From an uncultured Chlorobiaceae bacterium (lineage in GTDB: Bacteria; Bacteroidota; Chlorobiia; Chlorobiales; Chlorobiaceae): 37,158 nucleotides of DNA. The position numbers and the translations under genes are program-made. Below are positions 22,520-32,320 of the stretch, in pieces. Each line of letters starts with the position of its first letter. Within the stretch, counting starts at the first letter, position 1. Where the stretch lies: NCBI GenBank assembly GCA_903840935.1, contig CAIMHT010000012.1:1-37158 (forward strand), in the 5' to 3' direction. The notes under the pieces are model-generated. The model worked only from the letters and a program-made list of their open reading frames with translations, had not been told where the DNA came from and did not search any database.

Positions 22520-24304
22520 TCAATGTGCTGCCTGGAACGCTTCCAGGCAGGCCTTGACTGCCGTTGAGCTCCCGAGCGTAATGCACTCCTGGGCAAGCGC
22601 TTCGGTTTCAGCGATTGAGTAGCGAGATACCAGTGACTTGAGTTTTGCGATATCCGAGACGACAACACTGAACATTCTCAGTCCGCACCCCAGCAGAAAC
22701 GGCAGTGCAAGAGGATCGGAACCCATATCGCCGCAGATCATCGCCTTGCAGTGGTTTTTGTTGGCCGCTGTTATCACCCGGTGCAGTTGACGGATTATTG
22801 CCGGATGGAATTTATCAAAAAGATCCTGCACCATAGCATTGTTGCGGTCTACAGCAAGCGAGTACTGCGTGAGATCATTGGTGCCGATGCTGATAAAATC
22901 AACACACCTCGTGATCTCGTCAATGAGTTCGACCGCCGCAGGCACCTCTATCATTGCTCCGACTCCCGGTTTTTCAACCTGTGAACCATCCTCAGCAGCC
23001 AGCTCCTCATAGTGTTTATCGATTATTGCCCTGACCAGGCGGATCTCATCAACCGAAATGACCATGGGAATCAGGATGTCAATATTGCCATGAACATTTG
23101 CCCGTATGACCGCTCTGAGCTGTGCATCAAGGATTTCAGGCAGATCAATCAAGATTCTGATGCCCCTCCACCCAAGGTTTGGATTGGGTTCCTTGACGGG
23201 AGAGTAGATCAGCTTGTCTCCACCAATATCAAAGAGGCGTATATCGAGAGGCATTGGCGATATCGTTTCAGCCATCTCCCGGTAATAGGCATACTGCTCC
23301 GACTCTCCGGGCGCTTTTGTCCCTTCAGTAAAGAGATTTTCGCTCCTGAAGAGCCCCACTCCCTCTGCACCGGCAGCGACCAGAGCCAGCAACTCCTCCT
23401 TGAAGTCAATATTTGCATAAAAGGTGATCCTGACACCGCACTTTGTCGATGCAGGAAGCGCAGCCGTCAGTGAATGGTCAACGTCATTCAGTTTTGCCTC
23501 CACCTGTTTATTCAGGTAGAGCGCAAGAGTATGCTCTTCAGGGCTTGTAATGACGGTTCCGGTAGTTCCGTCAATAATCATCTGCATACCGGTCGATATC
23601 CTCTCTGAAATATTGCCAAGGCCGACGACAATCGGGATATTGAGTGAACGGCATATCAGGGCAACATGCGAGGTTTTGCCCCCTGAATCGGTGACAAATC
23701 CCTTGACATTGCTACGGCTTAAAAGAATGACATCTGCCGGAGAGAGGTTGTCGGAGGCGACAATCACTCCTTCAGGAATCCATGAGTGCAGTTTGCGGAC
23801 ATGCAGGTTTCTGATAATCCGGTTCTTGATATCGTGCAGATCATCAGCCCGCTCCTGAAAAATCAGGTCGGACGAATTCCTGAAATGTTCAAGATAGTGG
23901 TCGAACTCCTCCTCAATAACAAGGTGCGCCGGTCTGCGTTCCGATTGTATCCGTCCGGCAATGGCATTAATCAGTACCGGGTCATGCAGCATCATGATCT
24001 GTGCCTCAAAGAGATTGGAGTACCCCTTCCCGAGTTTTCTCATGGTGACCTGCTCAATTTTCTTCAGCTCATTTTCAGATCGCTGCAAGGCGAAAAGAAA
24101 GCGCTCAATCTCTTCACTGATATTGTCCTCGTTCAGTTCATTGATTTCATGATGACACTCCTCTTTGACGAAGCTGTAGCACTCTCCGATAGTAATTCCT
24201 TTCGATGCTCCGATTCCTGAATAAACGGCCTCATTACCCTTGAGGGCGGGCTCTTGCTTTGTCGTTTCGCGGCCGGTGTTCAGTGATTCGTTTAATTCTG
24301 GCAT
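22520..24304 (-). CDS. ptsI: PTS enzyme I (phosphoenolpyruvate-protein phosphotransferase)
   Basis: The 594-residue protein takes phosphate from phosphoenolpyruvate and passes it to HPr. Family features are the N-terminal GIGASKGITIGE, the phospho-histidine site GGKTSHVALI with H213, the PEP-binding barrel with EGVGLFRSENLF, RLFDIGGDK, GWRGIRI, and the catalytic cysteine C524 in MICGDMGSD. An extra 28 hydrophilic residues precede the first strand and no alternative methionine is available. No HPr or sugar-specific EII gene is adjacent, so its role is probably regulatory. The stop lies 18 bases from the convergent parvulin gene, and the gene is the last of the minus-strand run with dnaB. Confidence 0.92.
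   Translation of the reverse strand: MPELNESLNTGRETTKQEPALKGNEAVYSGIGASKGITIGECYSFVKEECHHEINELNEDNISEEIERFLFALQRSENELKKIEQVTMRKLGKGYSNLFEAQIMMLHDPVLINAIAGRIQSERRPAHLVIEEEFDHYLEHFRNSSDLIFQERADDLHDIKNRIIRNLHVRKLHSWIPEGVIVASDNLSPADVILLSRSNVKGFVTDSGGKTSHVALICRSLNIPIVVGLGNISERISTGMQMIIDGTTGTVITSPEEHTLALYLNKQVEAKLNDVDHSLTAALPASTKCGVRITFYANIDFKEELLALVAAGAEGVGLFRSENLFTEGTKAPGESEQYAYYREMAETISPMPLDIRLFDIGGDKLIYSPVKEPNPNLGWRGIRILIDLPEILDAQLRAVIRANVHGNIDILIPMVISVDEIRLVRAIIDKHYEELAAEDGSQVEKPGVGAMIEVPAAVELIDEITRCVDFISIGTNDLTQYSLAVDRNNAMVQDLFDKFHPAIIRQLHRVITAANKNHCKAMICGDMGSDPLALPFLLGCGLRMFSVVVSDIAKLKSLVSRYSIAETEALAQECITLGSSTAVKACLEAFQAAH
22528..22550. terminator. Perfect hairpin between convergent genes, inside ptsI 3' end
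   Basis: CTGCCTGGAA (22528-22537) and TTCCAGGCAG (22541-22550) form a perfect ten-pair stem with a CGC loop. It lies in the last codons of ptsI and about 27 bases after the parvulin stop. Neither strand has a T-run beside it, so it would work only as a factor-assisted end or as a 3' mRNA stabiliser. Confidence 0.4.
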
Positions 24305-24313
24305 AATGTGGCT

Positions 24314-25837
24314 TTAAAAGGGTGCTTCGTCATGAGTGATAAACTGTGTAATAGTCGATTTTCCCGGCTCCGGTGATGCGGGCAGATAATGATCCTGATT
24401 ACCGGAATCTCCTGACTCTTCTCCACTGGTAACATAGCTGTTGGCTTGTGACTGAAAGCGTCCGTAATTTTTCAGGAAAAGCAACCGTATATCCCCGATC
24501 GGGCCATTTCGCTGCTTGCCGATGACTATTTCAACAACATCCTTCGTTGATGAGCCATCTTCGAAGGTTTGTTTGCCATACATCTCAGGCCTCGAAAGAA
24601 ACATGACAACATCGGCATCCTGTTCAATCGAGCCCGACTCTCTCAGATCGCTGAGCTGGGGTCTGCGGTCGCCTGATCGCTGCTCAACAGATCGGTTAAG
24701 CTGCGCAAGGGCGATAATGGGAATATTCAGTTCCTTGGCCAGCGCCTTCAGTGAGCGGGATATCTGGGCGATCTCCTGCTCACGATTTGTTCTGCCATCC
24801 CTGACCGGAGTCACCAACTGCAGGTAATCGACCACAACCATACCGATATTGTGCTCCTGCTTCATCCGGCGGGTTTTGGCCGCAAGCTCCATAATGGAGA
24901 TACCGGCAGTATCATCAATAAAAAGTTTGGCCTCATTGAGCTTGTCCATGCTGTTGATGATTCGGCCCATCATCTCAGGAGTTATCCGCCCAGTTCTGAC
25001 CAGTTGCGATTCAACGTAGGCTTCAGCACACATAAGCCGGATGGCCAACTGCACCTCTGCCATCTCAAGGCTGAAAAAAAGAACCGGGGTATCGAAATCG
25101 ACAGAAGCATTACGGGCAACAGCAAGGGCAAATGCCGTTTTACCCGCTGAAGGCCTTGCCGCAATGATAATCATATCGGATGGCTGAAATCCGGCAGTCA
25201 TCTGATCAAGTTCAGAAAAGCCTGATCCGACACCGGTAATGGACGATTGTGATGCCCTCAGGCTCTCAAGCATCCGTATACCGTTTTTGACAAGCTCCTT
25301 GATGAGAGACGCCTTCTTTTTGATACCTGCCTGCGAAATATTGAAAAACTGCTGCGAAGCATGTTCGACAAGATCAAAAATATCCATCGATGAGCTGTAG
25401 GCCGCACCCGAAATTTTGGCCGAAATAGAGATCATTCGCCGGTAAAGATACTTCTCCTTTGCCAGACGTGCATAATACTCAATATTGGCGGCACTGATAA
25501 CCTTGCCCGAAAGTTCGGCCAGATAGTGCCGACCACCGACAGGCTCAAGCTCCTCCATTTTCAGCAACTCCTCGCTGACGGTGATAATGTCGATTGCCTG
25601 CCGTTTATGGTAGAGCTGCATCATCGCCTTGAAAATGATCTGATGGCGCCTTTCATAAAAGACCTCCTCGCCATTATCGCCAAAAATCTGTATGACCTGT
25701 TCAATAGGCTCATCTTCAAGCAGAATACAGGCAAGAACCTCCTGCTCAATTTCAGTTGAGTAGGGAGGTACCCGGCTCTCCTTGCTAAAATCAATATCCT
25801 TGTTAAAATCTATGGCCAGTGGGGCTTTTTTGATCAT
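24314..25837 (-). CDS. dnaB: Replicative DNA helicase DnaB
   Basis: DnaB is the hexameric 5'-3' helicase of the replication fork. The 507-residue protein has the N-terminal helical domain (EIEQEVLACILL to about residue 140) and the RecA-like C-terminal domain with Walker A ARPSAGKTAFALA near residue 230, FFSLEMAEVQLAIRL, Walker B-type VVVDYLQLV, the LKALAKELNIPIIALAQLNR block, and DLRESGSIEQDADVVMFL. It lacks inteins. The C-terminal tail of about 50 residues is glycine- and serine-rich and probably disordered. It begins three bases after the uracil glycosylase stop and is followed by ptsI after nine bases. Confidence 0.95.
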   Translation of the reverse strand: MIKKAPLAIDFNKDIDFSKESRVPPYSTEIEQEVLACILLEDEPIEQVIQIFGDNGEEVFYERRHQIIFKAMMQLYHKRQAIDIITVSEELLKMEELEPVGGRHYLAELSGKVISAANIEYYARLAKEKYLYRRMISISAKISGAAYSSSMDIFDLVEHASQQFFNISQAGIKKKASLIKELVKNGIRMLESLRASQSSITGVGSGFSELDQMTAGFQPSDMIIIAARPSAGKTAFALAVARNASVDFDTPVLFFSLEMAEVQLAIRLMCAEAYVESQLVRTGRITPEMMGRIINSMDKLNEAKLFIDDTAGISIMELAAKTRRMKQEHNIGMVVVDYLQLVTPVRDGRTNREQEIAQISRSLKALAKELNIPIIALAQLNRSVEQRSGDRRPQLSDLRESGSIEQDADVVMFLSRPEMYGKQTFEDGSSTKDVVEIVIGKQRNGPIGDIRLLFLKNYGRFQSQANSYVTSGEESGDSGNQDHYLPASPEPGKSTITQFITHDEAPF

Positions 25838-25840
25838 TGT

Positions 25841-26464
25841 TTAATGCTCATGTTCCGCTGCGCTGTTCTTGCCGCAAAGTTTTTTGTAATGGCCCATCAT
25901 CAGTTGAATATCCTCCCAGCACCCTTTTTTCCATTCGGGGTTGCGCAGCAGTGCCGCTGGATGATAGGTAATAAAACAATCAAATTCTTTCCATCTTGTC
26001 ACTTTTCCTCTCATCGCTCCAAGAGAGAGTTTGTTGCCAAAAATGGTGTTTGCCGCAACTTTCCCGAGAATCAGGATAACTTTTGGCTTGACGATCTGCA
26101 ACTGCCCGAGAAGCCAGGGCAAGCAGCTTTCGATCTCACCCTGCAGCGGGTTTCTGTTTCCGGGAGGCCTGCATTTCAGAATATTGCAAATATAAACTTC
26201 CTGGCGGGAGAACCCTGCGGCTTGCAGGATTTTATCGAGGAGCTGGCCTGAGCGCCCCACAAACGGCCGGCCGGACGCATCCTCTTCCGCCCCCGGAGCC
26301 TCTCCGATAACGAGAAACTCTGCCTGTGCATTGCCCTCACCAAAAACGAAGTTTTGCCTGGATTCGGCAATCTGGCACTGCCTGCACCCCTTTGCCCTTT
26401 CGAACAGCAGCGTCAGCTCCCTCGATGCAGAAGTGCGCTCTTCACCCGACATAATAGCTTGCAT
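25841..26464 (-). CDS. Family 4 uracil-DNA glycosylase (Fe-S)
   Basis: The enzyme removes uracil from DNA to start base-excision repair. The 207-residue protein has motif GEAPGAEEDASGRPFVG, and the HPAALLR block near the C-terminus. Four cysteines for a 4Fe-4S cluster are present: C27 and C30 (CRQC), one in ILKCRPPGNRNP and one in EIESCLPW. This pattern defines family 4 (thermophile-type) rather than Ung. An AAGGA ribosome-binding site precedes the ATG. It lies three bases upstream of dnaB, linking uracil repair with replication in one transcript. Confidence 0.92.
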   Translation of the reverse strand: MQAIMSGEERTSASRELTLLFERAKGCRQCQIAESRQNFVFGEGNAQAEFLVIGEAPGAEEDASGRPFVGRSGQLLDKILQAAGFSRQEVYICNILKCRPPGNRNPLQGEIESCLPWLLGQLQIVKPKVILILGKVAANTIFGNKLSLGAMRGKVTRWKEFDCFITYHPAALLRNPEWKKGCWEDIQLMMGHYKKLCGKNSAAEHEH

Positions 26465-26487
26465 GAAAAAATCCTTTTTTCAGGGGT

Positions 26488-27717
26488 TTAACCGGCTCTG
26501 TTCAGGAACAGTTGCTCCACGGCATCAAGCAGCTTGCCGGCTGCGGCATCTTTGGTCAGTTGCGGGAGTTCCGTTATTACTCCATCGCTCCCTATCAGGG
26601 TAAGAATATTGGTATCGACATCAAAACCGGATGTTTTACGGTCAAAAAAATTGAAAGCAATAAGGTCAAGGTTTTTATCTGCCAGTTTTTTACGGGCACT
26701 CTCCAGGCCGCTCCGGGTCTCAAGCGCAAATCCGACAGCAAGCTGAGACGCGCTTTTCTGTCGTCCGAATCCGGCAAGAATATCAGGATTTTTTACAAGG
26801 GTAAGCACAATTTGCTCATCATCCTTTTTCATTTTGCCGTCATAAGGAGTTGCTGGCCGATAATCAGAGACCGCAGCCGCCCCGATAAAAAGATCGCAGC
26901 TTTTGAAAAACCCTTCTGCAGCAGCGTTCATTTCCGCCGTACTTTCAACATTCATGCGCTCGACACCAGGAGGTGTCGGGAGATGAACCGGTCCTGTAAC
27001 CAGCGTGACCAATGCTCCCCGTTTTGCCGCAGCGCGTGCTATGGCAAAACCCATTTTGCCCGAAGAGTAGTTCGAAATGAAACGGACGCCATCAATTTTT
27101 TCACGTGTCGGTCCTGCTGTAACCACAACCCTTTTGCGGTAAAGTGGAGAGCACTCCATACCCTCATGCAGAGCCTCTTCCAGAGCGAGCATGATAGCCT
27201 CTGGTTCAGGCATACGGCCAATGCCGCACTGCCCTGAAGCAAGCTCCCCGCTTTCAGGATTGATGATGCAGCATCCCTGGGCGGCAAGCGTTGTAATATT
27301 TCTCTGTACTGAGGCCGACAGAAACATCTGGCCATCCATGGCCGGAAAAATCAGCACCGGTTTGGAAGGGCGCAAGGTAAGAAAAATGGCGGCAAGCATA
27401 TCGTCGCAAAGGCCTGCACTGAGCCGGGCCAGAGTATTTGCGGTAGCCGGAGCAATCACCAGAGCATCGGCCCACTCACCAAGAGAGATATGTCGGGTAT
27501 AATCGATTCCCTCGCCCTCTACTGGAGGAAAGATCCTGCGGCAGACCGGCTCTTCAGAAACGGTGGCAAGCGCAAGCTCGCTCACAAAACGGGAACCTCC
27601 ATCCGTAAGCGCCACCCTGACAAGGGCGCCTCTTTTTTTTAAAAGTCTCACAAGCTGTGGTATTTTATAGGCCGCAATGCCGCCGCAAATGCCGATAATG
27701 ATCTTTTTTCCTCTCAA
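26488..27717 (-). CDS. coaBC: Bifunctional CoaBC, phosphopantothenoylcysteine synthase/decarboxylase
   Basis: The fused enzyme joins cysteine to 4'-phosphopantothenate (CoaB) and decarboxylates the product (CoaC) for coenzyme A synthesis. The CoaC half shows the flavin-binding GICGGIAAYK, the catalytic histidine in TRHISLGEWAD, APATANTLARLSAG, the PAMDGQM loop, and the cysteine in SGQCGIGRMPEP. The CoaB half, from about residue 195, begins VVVTAGPTREKIDGVRFISNYSSGKMG and includes LVKNPDIL. At 409 residues it has the normal length. It lies 64 bases after tamB and 23 bases before the glycosylase gene. Confidence 0.94.
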   Translation of the reverse strand: MRGKKIIIGICGGIAAYKIPQLVRLLKKRGALVRVALTDGGSRFVSELALATVSEEPVCRRIFPPVEGEGIDYTRHISLGEWADALVIAPATANTLARLSAGLCDDMLAAIFLTLRPSKPVLIFPAMDGQMFLSASVQRNITTLAAQGCCIINPESGELASGQCGIGRMPEPEAIMLALEEALHEGMECSPLYRKRVVVTAGPTREKIDGVRFISNYSSGKMGFAIARAAAKRGALVTLVTGPVHLPTPPGVERMNVESTAEMNAAAEGFFKSCDLFIGAAAVSDYRPATPYDGKMKKDDEQIVLTLVKNPDILAGFGRQKSASQLAVGFALETRSGLESARKKLADKNLDLIAFNFFDRKTSGFDVDTNILTLIGSDGVITELPQLTKDAAAGKLLDAVEQLFLNRAG

Positions 27718-27781
27718 GACGTTTGCCCCCGGGTTTTATTACTGAATGGTTCCGCAGGCAATTTACAAAAACCTCAAGTAT

Positions 27782-30700
27782 TTATCTCCTCTTGTCGGAC
27801 GACGGAAAAAGGTGTTTCCAGAACGTATCCCAGGTTTGGAAGCGCTCTTTGTAGGAAAGGCTGACACCCCATGTATCAGAAGGCTTTTGCAGATTGGTGC
27901 TTGATGTTGTACTTCCGTTCTGTCCATAAGAACGCGAAGCTTCAAGATAGACTTTCGGAGTAACCCGGTACTCGATTTTTTGTGCGGTGCCGTAATAATT
28001 CGCCGTGGCTGATTCTCCGCTGCCGGGAGAGCTTCCTGTACCGATAAAGCGGACTTTTCCGCCAGTTCCTGGAACATTGAGTGCAAAGTACAAATCGAGA
28101 CCGCTCAGAGTGCCACGTTTATCCATGCCGACATTGAGATTGAAACTTTCAAGTCCACCGACATCCTGAATGAGCCTTGAAATCCTTGATGAAAGAATAC
28201 CGGTACCGGCAGAAAGGCCAACACTTGAAACGGCAATAGCACTATTTGCGCCATTGCTTCCCGGCCGGATATACCACTGTTTATAAAGCAGCAGGGAGAT
28301 GACGTTCAACTCTGCGTTCGAGTCGATCTGGCTCGACTGCCCGCCAATCATGTTGACTGATGCAAACGGTTGTGTCTGGTCATTCAGGTAATAGCCCATC
28401 GCGACCTGGGGTGTATTGAGTGTACCGGTAATGGCAAGCAGCAGCTTCACATTATCACGGTCACCGTTTTGTTTCGATGAGACGTTGATAACTTTACTCC
28501 CGTAGAGATTATCCATAACACCGCTTCGGATATCAACATTGTTCCAGTTTATTTTTCCTCCATCCTGCAAATCAAAGTTTGAATTGGAAAATTTGTATTT
28601 GCCGCCAATGACGTTGACCGACCCGAAGAGCTGATATTTCTGGTTGTTTTTATTGACAATCAACGAGAGGTTGTTGCTTGACGACTCAAGCTGTTCCCCT
28701 CTGAGGCGGTCAAAAATAACGGTCAATTTGAGCGGTTCAATACTGCTGAGCTTCAGGTTTTTGATCTGAAGAATATCAATCAGTGAATGATAAAACTCGA
28801 CCGGTTTGGCTTTCGCCCTCCTCTTTTCGCCCTCCGGAATGCTTTGTGATGGATAACGAGGTATAAATTCAATAAACTTATCAACACCGACATACTTTGT
28901 GCTCTCATTGGCACCCAACCGATAAAGCGAAAAATCGGCCGAGTCAATCCTCAGATCACCCTCAATAACCGGTTCAGAGAGCGTGCCATGAAGCAGAATA
29001 GTATGGGTTGAGCCGGTGATGGTGCCAAATGAGGTCTCATCCTCCTTGTCTTTTTTGTTGAACAAGAGGAGCTTGTTAAACTTGCCGGTGAGATCAAGCC
29101 AGGTGGGTTTCAGCTTCTCAAGCCTCACCACACCACTGATGACGCCCTCTCCATTATTGTTGTCGCTTACGGTGATCTCGTGCAGTTCAACCGCTTTCGG
29201 GGTGACCGAGAGATTGCCATTGAGGCGGTAGGAGGCCTGCGTTGGTTCTATTTTAATAGAGATATTCCGCAGATGAGTGGTCAGGTAAATATCCGGATTC
29301 GGTGTTCTGCCCTCAACGGTAAGCGTCGAGGGAATAATGCCTTCAGCCGACTCAAAGAAGGGAAGCAGGTATTGCAGAAACTGTGCTGAAAGGTTATCAG
29401 AACGGAACGTTGCACCGACACGCTCTTGCTCCACCATCCGGAAATTGAGAGGATAATAACTGATTGCAAGAGGAAGCGTTCCGCTGCCATCAATGGTGTT
29501 CATCAACGGTGGAGCGTTTTTGGTGCCCTTGTCGGGGGCGGGAGGGCTGCTGTGCAGCTCAAAACGAAGCTGACTTCCGTTATGAAGGGCATTGGCTTGC
29601 AGGGAACCGATTTCGATCTCATCATAACTGATATTCTTCCCGCTCACCGTGAGCGAGCTTGTTTTGGATTCAGGGTTTCCGCTTACCGTCAGAGAGCCAT
29701 TGAGGGTTCCTGCAAGCTTGTCGAGAGAGGGATTGAGTGCAAACCGCTTCAGCTCGTTCAATTCAATATTGGACAACGTGCATTGAAACGTAGCTGATTG
29801 TGCGTTACTGAGCTCGCCATTCAGCATAGCCTGCTGCACACCCTTTGTTATGGTAAAACGGTTAAACCTTGCGCTGTTTCTTCCCAAAATGAGACGAGAG
29901 TTCTTCTCTGCCTGCCAGAAACCTGAGGAGTCGGTCATCGAAAGGTGCTCAAAGAGGAGGTCATAGCCAGCCTCACTCTTTATTGCCGTAAATGTTGCCG
30001 ACAACTTCTCCGCAGGATCTGCGACCGCAAGGTTGACGGTACCCTCCAGATGTGACGGAGTATAGCTACCCGAAAAAATAGTTTCGCCAACCTCTTTTCC
30101 TGCAACGGTGACCGATGAAGCTCGTCCGGTTACCGAAGCCTTGGGAACACCGCTGTTGCCGCACACCATATCACCCTTCATGGAGAGATTTTCAACCAAA
30201 AAATCCTTACGGGAACTCAGCTTCGTGAGGTTTATTGATGCTCCGACGGCACACTGCCCATTACGGTAAACCGCACTTCCTTCAGCGCTGCCCTGTATGG
30301 TCATTCCCTGCAGGGGAAAAAACAGTACCAATGGAGAGATATCTTTTGCCGCGATACGGTAATTGACGGTAAAGGGCCTCTTGAGCTCGCCCGCAGCAGC
30401 GACAGAGGCTGGAGGAGGTGCACTATGCCAGATATTCTGAGTTGTCAACTCCCGTCCAAATGCTGAAGCCGTCACCTGGCTGAGAGCGATCAACTCCTCA
30501 AAGGTATAATTTCCCTCAGCAAACAGATCAAGAAAATCGCTCCTGATACTTGTCCGTGAAGAGGTGGCGCTCTGAACAACCTCAACGGCAACCTTTGTGC
30601 GCTCCTTCAACTGGAACTCGTTAATGGCAGAGGGCGAAAACTGGAGAGAGGCAGCAAGATTAAGCATTCGAGGATCAAATCCCGAACCCTGCACGGCAAA

Positions 30701-32320
30701 TACTCCGTTCAAGTCGGTTGTAACCTCTTTGGAACCAAGAACTTTTGAAACATCAAAAGCGGCAGTTTTACCCGAAGCACGGTAGCGCGCCACACGCTCT
30801 TTCAAGTCGATCTCGCCATCAAGAGAGACACTGGTCAGGTTGTTTTGCAGAAAAAGAGAGGTATTGAGCAACCGGTTGTCGTACTTCACCGTAACGGAAC
30901 CCTCTTTCATTGGCTGATTCTGCCAGAACGAGTCTGCCAGCTTCATCTCAAGGAGCAAATGGCTGATCTCGTTGCCCTCTCCTCTCCCCTCAAAGCTGCC
31001 TGAAGCGTTCAGCATGCTTTTTCCATTTTCCATCATCATAATGAGATGCGGCTTGCACCCTTTCATAACAAACGAGCCTTTGCATGCAACATGCTTCGCA
31101 TCCTCCCTTGAAGCCTCTCCATCCAGTGAGAGCTCCCCGAGCAGAGAGAGAGCGGTAAAGGCTCCTTTTACAGCCTTCAGACTCCCTTTTGCATTACCAA
31201 GAAACCTGATATCGCCAACTTTGCGGACTCTCTCCTTCAGAGGGCCCTCTTTCAGAAAAAAATCAGCAAACGTACCGGCAATTTTCGAGCTGTCGCATTG
31301 CAGATCATAAGCAAAAGCATTGCTGTCGAGCAGGTTAAGCAACTCACCCTTGACGGCAATTCTGCTTTTATTGTATTGCAAAAGAAGAGCAATCAGTTTA
31401 ACATCATCCTTTTTTCCCTTGGCATCGCCCTTCAGGGTGTAGATACCCGGAGGAGTGACAAGCGATGGGTAAAAGAGCTTCAGGTCGTCGCTTTGCAGCG
31501 CAAGCTCCTGCACATTCAAAAAAGAGGTGGCAAGGGCAAGCTCCCGGTCTCTTTGCCGTGAAAAAATATTGAAATGATCAATGGTAGCCGAAAGCTCCGC
31601 ATGACTTTTATTGGCGGCGACCTTCAGGGCCAGAAGCTCCGAACGGCTTTCAGAAAAGAGGAAATTTCCTGAAGCCTGCCGCAGAAAAAACTGCTTTTCG
31701 GGGATCGCAAAGCGCAGCTTTTCGATGGTTCCGCGCAGAAATTTTTTTTTGACCGTGCAGGACGAGAGTTCCAGATCAAGATTGTTCGCACGCAGTGGCC
31801 AATTGCCCGGGCGCCCTCTTTTGCTGGAAAAAGAGAGCTGGCCGCTCTGCACCGTAAGTGCTTTACAAAAAAAATGGTCGAGTGGTGCTTTTGTCGAATC
31901 GGGGTCGCGCGACTTGAAAATCAGCTCAAAATTGAGCTTGCCATCGCTCTCTTCAACAATCCTCGCCTTCAGCTTGTCAGCCGTCAACCGACGGAAATAT
32001 AATTTTCGGATATCAGGCTGAAGAAGCGAGAGCATGTTGCACTTAAGTGAAATCGTCTCGGCCTCAAGAGCTGCTGATGTTTCTCCAGGAGCATAAATCC
32101 GGGGGTTGATCAAGGTCACCTTGTTGGGAAACTGCAGGTGCAACTCCTGCAATGCAAGCCGGCCATAAAATTTCTCATTAAAAAGAGCAAGAACCCGCTC
32201 TTTGGCAAACCGGTCAAGCAGCCCGCTGTTCAGCACAATCAGGGAGGTGAGCGACAGTACCAGCACACATGCCAAACAGAGGGTGAGCAGTTTGATGCTA
32301 TAATGTTTAAGGCGTTCCAC
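27782..32320 (-). CDS. tamB: TamB-like translocation and assembly protein (DUF490)
   Basis: This very large protein (about 1512 residues) is anchored by one N-terminal membrane helix (LLTLCLACVLVLSLTSLIVL) and otherwise consists of long runs of alternating beta-strands, the AsmA/TamB hydrophobic-groove architecture. The C-terminal 350 residues match the DUF490 (TamB) domain: a GLSAGTG...GGLESFNLNVGMDKRG block, then a beta-barrel-like end with VTPKVYLEASRSYG. TamB family proteins bridge the periplasm and are linked to phospholipid transport and outer-membrane protein assembly. The start is uncertain. I chose the GTG at 32320, overlapping hldC by 14 bases; a TTG at 32389 is the longer alternative. 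No TamA-like gene is adjacent. Confidence 0.88.
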   Translation of the reverse strand: MERLKHYSIKLLTLCLACVLVLSLTSLIVLNSGLLDRFAKERVLALFNEKFYGRLALQELHLQFPNKVTLINPRIYAPGETSAALEAETISLKCNMLSLLQPDIRKLYFRRLTADKLKARIVEESDGKLNFELIFKSRDPDSTKAPLDHFFCKALTVQSGQLSFSSKRGRPGNWPLRANNLDLELSSCTVKKKFLRGTIEKLRFAIPEKQFFLRQASGNFLFSESRSELLALKVAANKSHAELSATIDHFNIFSRQRDRELALATSFLNVQELALQSDDLKLFYPSLVTPPGIYTLKGDAKGKKDDVKLIALLLQYNKSRIAVKGELLNLLDSNAFAYDLQCDSSKIAGTFADFFLKEGPLKERVRKVGDIRFLGNAKGSLKAVKGAFTALSLLGELSLDGEASREDAKHVACKGSFVMKGCKPHLIMMMENGKSMLNASGSFEGRGEGNEISHLLLEMKLADSFWQNQPMKEGSVTVKYDNRLLNTSLFLQNNLTSVSLDGEIDLKERVARYRASGKTAAFDVSKVLGSKEVTTDLNGVFAVQGSGFDPRMLNLAASLQFSPSAINEFQLKERTKVAVEVVQSATSSRTSIRSDFLDLFAEGNYTFEELIALSQVTASAFGRELTTQNIWHSAPPPASVAAAGELKRPFTVNYRIAAKDISPLVLFFPLQGMTIQGSAEGSAVYRNGQCAVGASINLTKLSSRKDFLVENLSMKGDMVCGNSGVPKASVTGRASSVTVAGKEVGETIFSGSYTPSHLEGTVNLAVADPAEKLSATFTAIKSEAGYDLLFEHLSMTDSSGFWQAEKNSRLILGRNSARFNRFTITKGVQQAMLNGELSNAQSATFQCTLSNIELNELKRFALNPSLDKLAGTLNGSLTVSGNPESKTSSLTVSGKNISYDEIEIGSLQANALHNGSQLRFELHSSPPAPDKGTKNAPPLMNTIDGSGTLPLAISYYPLNFRMVEQERVGATFRSDNLSAQFLQYLLPFFESAEGIIPSTLTVEGRTPNPDIYLTTHLRNISIKIEPTQASYRLNGNLSVTPKAVELHEITVSDNNNGEGVISGVVRLEKLKPTWLDLTGKFNKLLLFNKKDKEDETSFGTITGSTHTILLHGTLSEPVIEGDLRIDSADFSLYRLGANESTKYVGVDKFIEFIPRYPSQSIPEGEKRRAKAKPVEFYHSLIDILQIKNLKLSSIEPLKLTVIFDRLRGEQLESSSNNLSLIVNKNNQKYQLFGSVNVIGGKYKFSNSNFDLQDGGKINWNNVDIRSGVMDNLYGSKVINVSSKQNGDRDNVKLLLAITGTLNTPQVAMGYYLNDQTQPFASVNMIGGQSSQIDSNAELNVISLLLYKQWYIRPGSNGANSAIAVSSVGLSAGTGILSSRISRLIQDVGGLESFNLNVGMDKRGTLSGLDLYFALNVPGTGGKVRFIGTGSSPGSGESATANYYGTAQKIEYRVTPKVYLEASRSYGQNGSTTSSTNLQKPSDTWGVSLSYKERFQTWDTFWKHLFPSSDKRR

